From Actinomycetes bacterium (GTDB taxonomy: Bacteria > Actinomycetota > Acidimicrobiia > Acidimicrobiales > Palsa-688): a stretch of DNA of 64,000 bases. The translations under genes were made by a program, and so were the position numbers. Of the stretch, positions 1 through 9,188 are shown one piece after another; positions within the stretch are counted from its first letter, which is position 1, and each line of letters starts with the position of its first letter. The stretch spans positions 1 to 64,000 of the forward strand of contig JAJZIY010000001.1 of assembly GCA_021828475.1 (NCBI GenBank). Direction: 5' to 3'. The notes below the pieces were generated by a model. That model saw only the letters and a list, made by a program, of their open reading frames with translations. It was not told the DNA's origin and did no database searches.

Positions 1-63
1 GCCCCTAATCATCCAGACGAGCGGCACTGTTCGTACCCGCTGTGGTGGCTGCACAGTGTCGTT

Positions 64-654
64 ATGGCAGACCCGGCTGGCGCTCAGGTGGCAGATGCGA
101 CACAGGCGGTCGCGGGGCTGAGCGAGGCGGAGGTCAGGCGGATCGTCCGCTCGGAACTGGAGGACCGTGCGGTGCGGGACCCGGGGGCCAACCGGGCTGC
201 CATCATCGCGTCCCAGGGCACTCTGGACTGGGCCTACCCTCCGCTCATCCTCGCCACGACTGCGGCTGCGTCGGGCATGGAGGCTTCGGTGTTCTTCACC
301 TTCTACGGGCTCAACATCATCCACAAGGACTACGAGCGCCTCCTCAGGGTCTCGCCGCTCGGCAACCCGGCCATGCCGATGCCCGTACCGGTACCCAACG
401 TCGTCCTGGGCCTGCCGGGTATGGGGCGGCTGGCGACCCGGCTGATGCGCTCGAAGTTCGCAGGCAAGAACGTCGCTCCCATCTCCGAACTGCTGGAGGC
501 GGCACGGGATCTCGAGGTGCACTTGATCGCCTGCCAGATGACGATGGACGTGTTCGGCTACAGCGCCGGCGACTTCATCGAGGGCGTGGAGTTTGCGGGC
601 GCCGCCGCCTTCCTCGCCGAAGCGAGGAAGGCGAACGTCACCCTGTTCGTCTGA
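64..654 (+). CDS. DsrE/DsrF/DrsH-like (DsrE2-type) sulfur-trafficking protein
   Basis: ORF 196 aa; DsrE-fold pattern with conserved Cys in LEVHLIACQMTMDVFGY; first gene of a sulfur/Hdr cluster. Confidence 0.8.
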   Translation: MADPAGAQVADATQAVAGLSEAEVRRIVRSELEDRAVRDPGANRAAIIASQGTLDWAYPPLILATTAAASGMEASVFFTFYGLNIIHKDYERLLRVSPLGNPAMPMPVPVPNVVLGLPGMGRLATRLMRSKFAGKNVAPISELLEAARDLEVHLIACQMTMDVFGYSAGDFIEGVEFAGAAAFLAEARKANVTLFV

Positions 655-665
655 GGAGGCGAGGA

Positions 666-908
666 ATGTCAAGTGCCGACGTCAAAGAGGACGTGGTTGT
701 AGACGCCCGTGGGCTCGCGTGCCCCATGCCTGTGGTGAAGACGGCCAAGGCGATGAGGGCAATGGCCCCTGGCCAGGTTCTCGAGCTGATGTCCACGGAC
801 CTCGGGTCGGTGAAGGACGTGCCAGCGTGGGCGCAGGGCACGGGCAACGAGCTGGTCGCCACCGACGAGAGCGGCGGCGTGTTCACTTTCTACCTGCGCA
901 AGAGCTAG
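666..908 (+). CDS. TusA/SirA-like sulfurtransferase
   Basis: VDARGLACPMPVVKTAKAM, the TusA Cys-Pro motif; ATG at 666 inside a longer ORF. Confidence 0.87.
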   Translation: MSSADVKEDVVVDARGLACPMPVVKTAKAMRAMAPGQVLELMSTDLGSVKDVPAWAQGTGNELVATDESGGVFTFYLRKS

Positions 909-917
909 GAGCATGCC

Positions 918-1286
918 ATGAGCGAGGCAGAGAAACTGGTGATCATGGTCACCCACGGCCCCTCCGAGCCGGAGCTGGCCTCCATACCCTTCGCATTGGC
1001 GGGCGGGGCGGTCGCTTCCGACGTGGAGGTGGTCATGGGCTTTCAGGGCGATGGCTGCCTGCTGGTGAAGAAGGGGGTCGCCGAGACGGTCAGCGCTCCC
1101 GGCTTCACACCCCTCGGCGACCTGCTGCCCGTCCTGGTGGAGGAGGGGGCGAAGCTGCTCGTGTGCGCGCCCTGCCTCCAGAGCCGTGGCCTCAGCGCTG
1201 AGGACTTCGTAGAAGGCACCGAGATCGTCGCCTCGGCGCGTTTCGTGGCGGAGATCACGTCGGCGACGAACGCCCTCGTGTACTGA
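918..1286 (+). CDS. DsrE family protein
   Basis: MVTHGPSEPELASIPFALAGGA...AKLLVCAPCLQSRGL; DsrE-like with conserved Cys. Confidence 0.8.
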   Translation: MSEAEKLVIMVTHGPSEPELASIPFALAGGAVASDVEVVMGFQGDGCLLVKKGVAETVSAPGFTPLGDLLPVLVEEGAKLLVCAPCLQSRGLSAEDFVEGTEIVASARFVAEITSATNALVY

Positions 1287-1318
1287 CGACCGTGGCGGTC
1301 CGCAACCCCCTGGAGGCA

Positions 1319-1588
1319 ATGATGAGCACAATCCTGACCGAAACCGACGCCGGCGCTCTCGGCGCTGCCAAGGTGGTCGACGCCCGCGGCGCCGCCTGCC
1401 CCGGGCCGCTTCTCGAAGCCAAGAAGGCGATGGCCGCCATCGCGGTCGGCGACGTCCTGGAGCTCTGGTCGAGCGACCCGCAGACCCGTCGCGACGTCGA
1501 AGCGTGGTCGGCCAAGGTGGGGCACGGCTTCCTCGGCGTCGCAGCGGCCGCCGGTTACGATCGCGTCTTCGTCCGCAGGGGGAAGTGA
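1319..1588 (+). CDS. TusA-like sulfurtransferase (second copy)
   Basis: VDARGAACPGPLLEAKKAM motif; start chosen at ATG 1319/1322 rather than 1292. Confidence 0.83.
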   Translation: MMSTILTETDAGALGAAKVVDARGAACPGPLLEAKKAMAAIAVGDVLELWSSDPQTRRDVEAWSAKVGHGFLGVAAAAGYDRVFVRRGK

Positions 1589-1593
1589 GCTGG

Positions 1594-2034
1594 ATGGTGG
1601 GCGGCGGGTCTGCGGGCACCGCTCTGGCCGGTGCCGCCACGCTGAGGCGGCCACCCCGGATCCTTGTCTGGTCGACCAACATGATCTCGGACCCGGGCAT
1701 AGATCTGGCCGGGAGCTCCCACCTCCACTACCCGCCCCAGGTGGTCGTGATAAGCCTGCCGTGCACGAGCGGGATCAAGCCGGCATGGTTGCTGCGTGCC
1801 TTCGAGCAGGGCTTCGACGGCGTGTTCATCGCCTCCGACGGCGACGAGTGCGGCTACCTGGCCGACTGCAGCAGGCGCTCGGCCGGCATCGTCGCCGAGG
1901 CGCAGGCAATGCTCGGCCGGCGCGGCATGGACGGACGGCGGCTGCGGATGGCAGCGATCTGCTCGGTGTGCGCTGAACCCTTCGCCCGGCAGGTGCGCGA
2001 GTTTGCCCGGGCGGTGGCAGAGATGGAGGCATAG
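1594..2034 (+). CDS. Hydrogenase iron-sulfur subunit-like protein (MvhD/FlpD family)
   Basis: VVVISLPCTSGIKPAWLLRAFEQGFDGVFIASDGDECGYL; typical HdrA-partner MvhD pattern. Confidence 0.8.
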   Translation: MVGGGSAGTALAGAATLRRPPRILVWSTNMISDPGIDLAGSSHLHYPPQVVVISLPCTSGIKPAWLLRAFEQGFDGVFIASDGDECGYLADCSRRSAGIVAEAQAMLGRRGMDGRRLRMAAICSVCAEPFARQVREFARAVAEMEA

Positions 2035-4743
2035 GTGCGTTACGACGCCCTGGTCGTGGGCAGTGGCATCGGGGGCATGGAGTCGGCCCTCCAGCTCGGG
2101 GAAATGGGCTACAAAGTCCTCGTGGTCGAGAAGGGCCCGAGCATCGGCGGGAAGATGATCCTGCTGAGCAAGGTCTTCCCGACCCTGGACTGCGCCAGTT
2201 GCATTTCGACGCCGAAGATGGGTGCCACGGCGCACCATCGCAACGTCACTGTGCTCACCGGTGCCGAAGTGGCCGGCTTGGCCCGCGAGGCGGACGGGGG
2301 TTTTCATGCCAAGGTGCACGTGGCTACGCGCTTCGTCGACCCCGAGCGCTGCACCGGCTGCCACCAGTGCGAGGTGGCCTGTACCGTCTCGGTGCCCGAC
2401 CAGTTCAACGGCGAACTGGTGGCCCGCCACGCCGCCTATATCCCCTTTCCTCAGGCCGTGCCCCAGAAGGCCCTGATCGAGCGTGCCGGGACATCGCCGT
2501 GCACCTTTGCCTGTCCAGCGGGCATCAAGGCGCACGGGTACGTCTCCCTGGTGCGTGCCGGTCTGTACGGCGAGGCGTTCGATCTGGTCGCCGAGACGAC
2601 GCCGCTGGTAGGGACCCTCGGCCGGGCCTGCTACGCTCCGTGCGAGTCCCAGTGCACCCGCGGTGCCCTGGAAGGGCCTGTCCCGCTACGGCGCATCAAG
2701 AGGTTCGTAGCTGACCGGAGCCGAGCGGCCGGGGGCCGGCCGGCTGCGCCGCCGGAGCGCAACGCCAAGGCGGTGGCCGTCGTAGGCTCGGGCCCGGCCG
2801 GGCTGACCGTCGCATGGCTGCTGGCACGCAGGGGTTACGGCGTGAAGATGTTCGAGGCCGCGCCCTGCCCGGGCGGCGCTCTGCGCATGGGGATCCCTTC
2901 GTACCGCCTGCCTGTCGAGGTCGTGGAGGCGGACGTCGCCAACCTCACGGCAATCGGTGTCGAGATCGAGTGCAATGCCAGGGTGGACGACCTGGCCCAG
3001 CTCCAGGGCCAGGGGTTCGACGCGGTGGTCGTGGCAACGGGGGCGCCGGTCGCGGCCCGCCTCGGGGTGGAGGGTGAGGACACGCTGGAGGGCGTCATCG
3101 GTGCCCTGGACTTCCTCGCTGACATAAAGCTCGGTCGGGCGACCGAGCTCAGTGGCCGGGTCGTGGCCGTCGTCGGCGGCGGCAATGTTGCGATCGACGC
3201 TGCTCGTAGCGCCCTGCGACTCGGCGCCGCCGAGGTGCACCTGGTCTGCCTGGAGGGACGCGACGAGATGCCGGCGCACGAGTTCGAGGTGGCGGAGGCC
3301 TGTGCTGAAGGCGTGCAACTGCACGACCGGTGGGGTGTCGCAGGGCTCGAAGGTGGCAGCCGAGTGGAGGCCCTGGAGCTGAAGACCTGCCTCAGCGTCT
3401 TCGACCCGGACGGCCGCTTCAACCCCCGCTTCGACGTGGGAGGCCACGACGAGGTGGTCTGTGACACGGTCATCGTGGCCATAGGTGCGCGCCCCGACAC
3501 GGCCACGTTCCCCTCGCTTGCCCCGGGCGGCGCCAGGGCGTTGGTGGCTGACAGTGCCACGGCCAAGACGCCTGTACGAGGTGTGTTCGCCGTCGGGGAC
3601 GCGGTGAGCGGGCCGTCCACGATCGCCAAGGCGGTCGGCGCTGCGGCCAGGGCGGCCGCCATGGTCGACGACTGGCTGCAGGGACGCCGGCTGGAGGCAC
3701 CGGTGGCGCCCCTGGCAGTTGTCGAGCGCGCCGACGTCCTGTCCCGCCAGGCAGGTTACGCCCAGCGGCCTCCCGTGGCCGCGGGTTTGCGCCTGGGCCC
3801 GGCCCCGAGCAACTTCGCGGAGCTCGAGGCGCCCCTCAGCGAGGAGGAGGCACGTTCGGCAGCGGGTGCCTGCCTCGACTGCGGCGTTTGCTCCGAGTGC
3901 CACGAGTGCCTGGCGGCCTGCCCAGCGGACGCCATCGACTTCGCCATGCGCGACAGCGACGTGGAAGTGGACGTGGGTACCGTGGTCGTCTCGACCGGGT
4001 ACCACCTCTTCCCGGCTGAGCTCAAGCCCCAGTACGGTTACGGGCGCTACAAGAACGTGGTGACAGGCGAGCAGATGGAGCGCTTGCTGGCTCCCACGAG
4101 GCCCTTCAACACCGTCCTGCGTCCGGGCGACGGCAGGGTGCCCGAACGGGTCGCGTACGTCATGTGCACCGGGTCGCGCGACGAGACCGTCGGCAACCCG
4201 TTGTGCTCGAAGTTCTGCTGCATGTACTCGCTCAAGCAGAACCAGCTGATCATGGGCGCGCTACCGCTGGCGGACGTGACCGTGCACTACATCGACATCC
4301 GCGCCGCCGGCAAGGGTTACGACGAGTTCTTCGAGCAGGCCAAGGCCATGGGCACCAACTTCGTGAAGGGCCGCGTGGCGCGCGTCAGCGAACTGGCCAA
4401 CGGCAACCTCGTGCTTCGCTACGAGGACATCGACAATGCAGGCAGGATCGTCGAGGCGGAGTACGACATGGTCGTGCTGGCGGTCGGGGTGCAGCCCAAT
4501 GCGGACTTCGCACGGCTCTTCGAGCATGGCGAACTGGCGTTGACAGACCACGGTTACATCGAGGAGGTGGACGAGGACCTCTCCCCCGGTGCGACCAGCC
4601 TGGCGGGCGTCTTCGTGGCCGGCGCAGCCTCGGGGCCGCGTGACATCCCCGAGTCCATACTCCACGCCGGCGCCGCCGTGGCCCAGGCCGCCGCCTACCT
4701 AGAATCGGCCGGTGCTCGACGCGCAGCGGAGGTGGGCGCATGA
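2035..4743 (+). CDS. HdrA-like FAD/Fe-S oxidoreductase with an embedded GltD-like (NADPH:glutamate synthase small-subunit type) module
   Basis: N-terminal GSGIGGMESALQLGEMGYKVLVVEKGPSIGGKM, central GSGPAGLTVAWLLARRGYGVKMFEA and GGGNVAIDAARSALRLGA, C-terminal CSKFCCMYSLKQNQLI. Confidence 0.85.
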   Translation: MRYDALVVGSGIGGMESALQLGEMGYKVLVVEKGPSIGGKMILLSKVFPTLDCASCISTPKMGATAHHRNVTVLTGAEVAGLAREADGGFHAKVHVATRFVDPERCTGCHQCEVACTVSVPDQFNGELVARHAAYIPFPQAVPQKALIERAGTSPCTFACPAGIKAHGYVSLVRAGLYGEAFDLVAETTPLVGTLGRACYAPCESQCTRGALEGPVPLRRIKRFVADRSRAAGGRPAAPPERNAKAVAVVGSGPAGLTVAWLLARRGYGVKMFEAAPCPGGALRMGIPSYRLPVEVVEADVANLTAIGVEIECNARVDDLAQLQGQGFDAVVVATGAPVAARLGVEGEDTLEGVIGALDFLADIKLGRATELSGRVVAVVGGGNVAIDAARSALRLGAAEVHLVCLEGRDEMPAHEFEVAEACAEGVQLHDRWGVAGLEGGSRVEALELKTCLSVFDPDGRFNPRFDVGGHDEVVCDTVIVAIGARPDTATFPSLAPGGARALVADSATAKTPVRGVFAVGDAVSGPSTIAKAVGAAARAAAMVDDWLQGRRLEAPVAPLAVVERADVLSRQAGYAQRPPVAAGLRLGPAPSNFAELEAPLSEEEARSAAGACLDCGVCSECHECLAACPADAIDFAMRDSDVEVDVGTVVVSTGYHLFPAELKPQYGYGRYKNVVTGEQMERLLAPTRPFNTVLRPGDGRVPERVAYVMCTGSRDETVGNPLCSKFCCMYSLKQNQLIMGALPLADVTVHYIDIRAAGKGYDEFFEQAKAMGTNFVKGRVARVSELANGNLVLRYEDIDNAGRIVEAEYDMVVLAVGVQPNADFARLFEHGELALTDHGYIEEVDEDLSPGATSLAGVFVAGAASGPRDIPESILHAGAAVAQAAAYLESAGARRAAEVGA

Positions 4744-6596
4744 CTTCCCGGCGTATCGGTGTGTACATCTGCCACTGCGGCGGCAACATCTCCGACTACG
4801 TGGACGTGCCGGCGGTGGTCGGGGCCGTGAGGGACGAGCCCGACGTCGTCGTGGTCCGCGACGCCATGTTCACCTGCTCGGACCTGACCCAGCAGGAGAT
4901 CTTCTCCGACATCGTCGAGCACCGCCTCGACGGGCTGGTCGTGGCCTCCTGCTCGCCCAAGCTGCACACGTTCACCTTCCGGGAGATGGCTCGGCGCGCC
5001 GGGCTCAACCCTTACGAGTACACCCAGGTCAACATCCGTGAGCAGTGCTCGTGGGCCCACACGGACGACCCGCAGGGAGCCACCCGCAAGGCCATCAGCC
5101 TCGTGCGGGCCGGTATAGCCGGGACCCGCGGCACCAGGCCGCTGGAGCCCACAGTCGTCGAGACCACCCAACGCGTCCTGGTCGTCGGAGGCGGGCTCAC
5201 CGGGATGCGTGCGGCGATCGGGCTGGCAGACCTTGGTCTCGCCGTCGTACTTGTCGAGAAGACGGCCACCCTCGGTGGCAGGGTCGGCGGGATGGGGCCG
5301 ATGTTCCCTCACGGACGGGTGGGGGCCGACCTGGTCGCGAGGCTGCGCGACGACATCGGGCGCCGTCCGGCGGTCACGGTGCTGACAGGCGCCGAGCTGG
5401 TCGCCAAGTCCGGCACCTACGGCAACTACCACGTGGTGGTGGCCGTGGGTGGGGAGCGAAGGGAGCTGGCGGTCGGCCAGGTCGTGGTGGCTACCGGTTT
5501 CGCTGACTACGAGCCTCACATCGGCGAGCTCGGTTACGGCATGCCCGGCGTGCTGACTCTGCCCGAGCTGGTGAGCCGGCTCGACAGCTCGCATGGCCCG
5601 CTGCTCCACGACGGCCGGCGCGTCGGGAGCATCGCCTACCTCTACTGCGTCGGCAGTCGCAACGAAGAGCACTCCCACTGCTCGAAGTACTGCTGCTCGG
5701 CCACCGTGCACACCGCCCTGAGGATCACCGAACGCAACCCGGGCGCCCGCCAGTACCACGTGTACCGGGACATGCGGACCTACGGGCGCAACGAGGAGAT
5801 GTTGACGCAGTCACGCCGCCGTGGCTCGTTGTACCTGAAGTTCGCCGACGACGACCCGCCCGAGGTGGCCCGTGAGCACGGGCGCCTGGAGGTTACAGTG
5901 CGCGACCTGCTGAGCGCCGGGGAGGAGATCAGGCTCCCAGTCGACCTCGTCGTCCTGGTCACGGGTATGGTGGCCCGCCAAAACCGGGAGCTGGTCGACG
6001 TGCTCAAGCTCCCGGTCGGCCGCGACGGGTTCTTCAACGAGATCCACCCCAAGTTGCGCCCCGTCGAGACCGTCGTCGACGGCGTGACGATATGCGGCAC
6101 CTGTCAGGGGCCCAAGACGTCCGCCGAGAGCGTGGCCTCGGGGCTGGCGGCGGTGACCCACGTCGGGGCGATGCTCAAGCGCGGGGTGGCCGAGCTCGAC
6201 CCGCAGGTGGCCTCGGTCAACCCCGAAGCCTGCAACGGCTGTGCCGTCTGCGTGGAGGCCTGCCCGTTCGGGGCCATCAGCATGGTCGGCGCGCCACGGC
6301 CGGCGGGCGGTGGGCACCGCGTCACCCCCGCCGAAGCGGGCAGCGGGGAAGCGTCGCCGGGCGGCCTGGTCGCCGCCGTCGCCGCTACGGGCTGCAAGGG
6401 TTGTGGCGCCTGCGCTCCGGTCTGCCCGACCGGTGCCATCGACCTGGCCGGCTACACAGACGCGCAGGTCACGGCCATTATCGACGCCTTGGCGATGGAC
6501 CTGCCCGGTCCCGAAGGCCGGACGGGGGACGTCGTGGGCCCCGGGGGGGCGAGGCTGCGGGTTGCAGCGGAGGCCCCGGCCGAGGTGGTCCGGTGA
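4740..6596 (+). CDS. HdrA-like FAD-dependent heterodisulfide reductase subunit A
   Basis: RIGVYICHCGGNISDYVDV; GGGLTGMRAAIGLADLG; two C-terminal 4Fe-4S motifs; overlaps previous stop by 4 nt. Confidence 0.88.
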   Translation: MTSRRIGVYICHCGGNISDYVDVPAVVGAVRDEPDVVVVRDAMFTCSDLTQQEIFSDIVEHRLDGLVVASCSPKLHTFTFREMARRAGLNPYEYTQVNIREQCSWAHTDDPQGATRKAISLVRAGIAGTRGTRPLEPTVVETTQRVLVVGGGLTGMRAAIGLADLGLAVVLVEKTATLGGRVGGMGPMFPHGRVGADLVARLRDDIGRRPAVTVLTGAELVAKSGTYGNYHVVVAVGGERRELAVGQVVVATGFADYEPHIGELGYGMPGVLTLPELVSRLDSSHGPLLHDGRRVGSIAYLYCVGSRNEEHSHCSKYCCSATVHTALRITERNPGARQYHVYRDMRTYGRNEEMLTQSRRRGSLYLKFADDDPPEVAREHGRLEVTVRDLLSAGEEIRLPVDLVVLVTGMVARQNRELVDVLKLPVGRDGFFNEIHPKLRPVETVVDGVTICGTCQGPKTSAESVASGLAAVTHVGAMLKRGVAELDPQVASVNPEACNGCAVCVEACPFGAISMVGAPRPAGGGHRVTPAEAGSGEASPGGLVAAVAATGCKGCGACAPVCPTGAIDLAGYTDAQVTAIIDALAMDLPGPEGRTGDVVGPGGARLRVAAEAPAEVVR

Positions 6597-6823
6597 ACAG
6601 GGACATCAGGGAGGTCGTCCGCGAGGAGAGGCTGATGCGGGACCGCCTGCTCCGATTGCTGGCGCAGGGCCCGCTCACAGTGCCCGAGCTGGCGGGGGCC
6701 GGGGGAGCGCCCATGGACGAGGTGATGGTCTGGGTGATGACGATGCAGCGCTATGGCTACGTCAAGGTCGGCCACGGGCCTGACGCCGAGGGTTACTTCC
6801 ACTACGAGGCGGTGACGCGCTGA
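6593..6823 (+). CDS. Small winged-helix-like protein (76 aa)
   Basis: GTG start overlapping upstream TGA; LLRLLAQGPLTVPELAGAGGAPMDEVMVWVMTMQRYGYVKV resembles a DNA-binding wHTH; ends on the hdrC start. Confidence 0.6.
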   Translation: MNRDIREVVREERLMRDRLLRLLAQGPLTVPELAGAGGAPMDEVMVWVMTMQRYGYVKVGHGPDAEGYFHYEAVTR

Positions 6824-7131
6824 TGTCTACCGTCGTCACGTCTGTACTGGCTGACGAACTGGCCGTCCTGGGCGGGTTCGACGCCGGCGTGTGCATGAAC
6901 TGCGGGGTGTGCACCGCCGCCTGCCCGCTGGGTTTGGACCTGCTGCCCCGGCGCCTCTTACGCCACGCTCTGCTTGGTATGGCCGAGAGGGTGCAGGGGG
7001 AGAGCGAAGCCATCTTCTCCTGTCTGCTCTGCCGGGCGTGCGAGGCCAACTGCCCGGCCGGTGTCCACATAGCCGAGGACGTACGCCTGCTGAGGCGCTG
7101 GCTCCTCGGCAAGTTCGAGGAGGCGCAGTGA
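6823..7131 (+). CDS. HdrC-like 4Fe-4S dicluster protein
   Basis: CMNCGVCTAACPLG...CLLCRACEANCPAG. Confidence 0.85.
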   Translation: MSTVVTSVLADELAVLGGFDAGVCMNCGVCTAACPLGLDLLPRRLLRHALLGMAERVQGESEAIFSCLLCRACEANCPAGVHIAEDVRLLRRWLLGKFEEAQ

Positions 7132-8120
7132 TGGCCCTGCCCACCAGGGACGTCGTCGGCGTCCTGTCGGACAACATGCGAATGCGTGGTTCGGTCCTGC
7201 CCGTCCCGGCGCGCCGCGCCTCCCGCTGGGCACGCCGGCTCGGACTGCCGATGGGCGGGCCAACGGTGCTCTACACGGGATTGATGTACCAGATCATCCC
7301 CTACATCGGCTCCTTGAGCCGGCTGCAGGCCCGCGTCGCCGCCTCGCCCCTCGCCCGCTTCGGCGGCCTCGCCCGTCTCGCCAACCGGGCGAGCCGGGGC
7401 TACGGCCTGGCGCTGGTGGCCAGGCCGTCCAGGCAGGAGCAGGCCGAACTGGACCGGGTGCCGGGCAATGTTGTCCGCCTGCTGCGCGCAGCGGGCGTCG
7501 ATGTCGGGTACCTCTACGAGGACGACCTGTACACGGGTGCCTTGGCCTACGACCTCGGTTCGGACGAGGTCGTCGCGTCACACGCTCGGCGTGTCGCCGC
7601 TGCTTTTGCGAGGCACGGGGTCCGTGAGGTGATCACCATCGACCCCCACACCACCAACATGCTGCGAAGCGTCTACCCCAAACTGGTGGAGGGCTACGAC
7701 GTGAGGGTCCGTAGTTACCTCGAGGTACTGGCCGAGCATGCAGGGGAGGCCCGGGCGCCCTCTGCGGGGCGCGCGGTTGTCCACGACTCCTGCGTGTTCG
7801 CCCGTTACGAAGGCGTGCTGGACCAGCCAAGGCGCCTACTGGCGGCGGCCGGCGTTGAGGTACTCGAGCCGTTGCAGTCCGGCCGGCACACCTGGTGCTG
7901 CGGCGGCCCGGCTGAGAGCCTCTACCCCGAGAAAGCTGCCGCAGTAGCCGGCGAAAGGGTGGCTCAGCTGAGCGCTGTGGCGCGCGACTGCGTCACCATG
8001 TGCCCGATATGCCTGGTCAGCCTGCGCCAGGCTTGCGGAGCCAGGCTGGCTGTGCGCGATATCTCGGAGTACCTGCTCGATGCCAGGCGCAGCCAAGCCG
8101 GAGTGGGCGTCTCGACATAG
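7131..8120 (+). CDS. HdrB-like (CCG-domain) iron-sulfur protein
   Basis: HDSCVF...WCCGGPAES...CVTMCPIC; ATG at 7131 overlaps the hdrC stop. Confidence 0.8.
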   Translation: MALPTRDVVGVLSDNMRMRGSVLPVPARRASRWARRLGLPMGGPTVLYTGLMYQIIPYIGSLSRLQARVAASPLARFGGLARLANRASRGYGLALVARPSRQEQAELDRVPGNVVRLLRAAGVDVGYLYEDDLYTGALAYDLGSDEVVASHARRVAAAFARHGVREVITIDPHTTNMLRSVYPKLVEGYDVRVRSYLEVLAEHAGEARAPSAGRAVVHDSCVFARYEGVLDQPRRLLAAAGVEVLEPLQSGRHTWCCGGPAESLYPEKAAAVAGERVAQLSAVARDCVTMCPICLVSLRQACGARLAVRDISEYLLDARRSQAGVGVST

Positions 8121-8180
8121 GCGCCCACCTATGGGTATATCAGTAGAACCCATTGGACACCTTCCCTCATCGGACGGAAG

Positions 8181-9188
8181 ATGGATCCCGTGGAGCTTTT
8201 GCTGGCAATACCCGTTGGTGCTCTGATCGGGCTGAGCCTGGGTGCGCTGGGAGGCGGCGGCTCGATACTGACCGTACCTGCGCTGGTCTACGTGCTCGGC
8301 CAGAGCGCCCATGGTTCGACCACCGCGTCACTTGTAATAGTCGGCTTGACGTCGCTCGCCGGTGCCGGGGTCCACATGCGGGCGGGACGCGTGCGGCTGG
8401 GCGCCGGGCTGGTTTTCGGGGTCGTGGGCACCGGCGGTTCGTACCTGGGCAGCCGCCTTTCGGCCAGTCTCGCCCCCGAAATCCTGCTTGCGGCTTTCTC
8501 GGTGCTGATAGCGCTGGCAGGTGTCACCATGCTGCGCCGCGGCTCGTCGCCACGCTCCGAGGGCCGGCCCGCTGCGGTCGGTAGCTTCCTTGGCGGTTGG
8601 ACCGGGGGCGCGCTGGCCCGGCGCGGCATTGCGTCCCTGGTACCCAACTGGGCCTGGGCGCGGCACGGGGCCCATCTCGCCCCCGTCGGCGCGCCACTGG
8701 TGACGCCGGCACAGGCGCACGGAGGTACGCGCACAGGCCGTGCCGACGAGGGGTACCGTGACCTCGGCGTCCCGGCCGTCGTCGGTGGGGCAGGCGTTGG
8801 TGCGGCCACTCGCATCAGCCCGGTGCGGGTGCTGGCGGCGGCCACGGTGGTAGGCCTGCTCACCGGCTTCTTCGGCGTGGGCGGAGGGTTCGTCGTGGTC
8901 CCGGCCCTCGTCCTGGCGCTCGGGTTCGACATGCCCACGGCGGTCGGCACGTCACTGCTCGTCATAGCCATCAACTCGGCGACGGCACTGGTCTCGCGCC
9001 TGTCGGCACCCATGTCCGTGCATGTCTCGTTGCTCGCCGTGTTCACCGCCGCCGCTGTGGCCGGGACCTTCGCAGGGGGCTACGTCGCCTCCCGGGCCCG
9101 CCCCGACAAGCTGGTGCGAGCCTTCTCGTTCCTCCTCATGGCAGTCGCGGTCTATGTCGCCGCTCGCAGCTTCCCCCACCTCGTCTAG
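8181..9188 (+). CDS. TSUP family (TauE/SafE) sulfite/organosulfur exporter-like permease
   Basis: Multi-TM; IGLSLGALGGGGSILTVPALVYVLGQ and GFFGVGGGFVVVPALVLALGFDMPTAVGTSLLVI repeats. Confidence 0.85.
   Translation: MDPVELLLAIPVGALIGLSLGALGGGGSILTVPALVYVLGQSAHGSTTASLVIVGLTSLAGAGVHMRAGRVRLGAGLVFGVVGTGGSYLGSRLSASLAPEILLAAFSVLIALAGVTMLRRGSSPRSEGRPAAVGSFLGGWTGGALARRGIASLVPNWAWARHGAHLAPVGAPLVTPAQAHGGTRTGRADEGYRDLGVPAVVGGAGVGAATRISPVRVLAAATVVGLLTGFFGVGGGFVVVPALVLALGFDMPTAVGTSLLVIAINSATALVSRLSAPMSVHVSLLAVFTAAAVAGTFAGGYVASRARPDKLVRAFSFLLMAVAVYVAARSFPHLV

Noticed and set aside
64-8120. Classification as the canonical sHdr (LbpA-dependent) operon
   Set aside because: No lipoate-binding protein or duplicated HdrB/HdrC seen, and an MvhD-like subunit is present; kept as a related but distinct arrangement.
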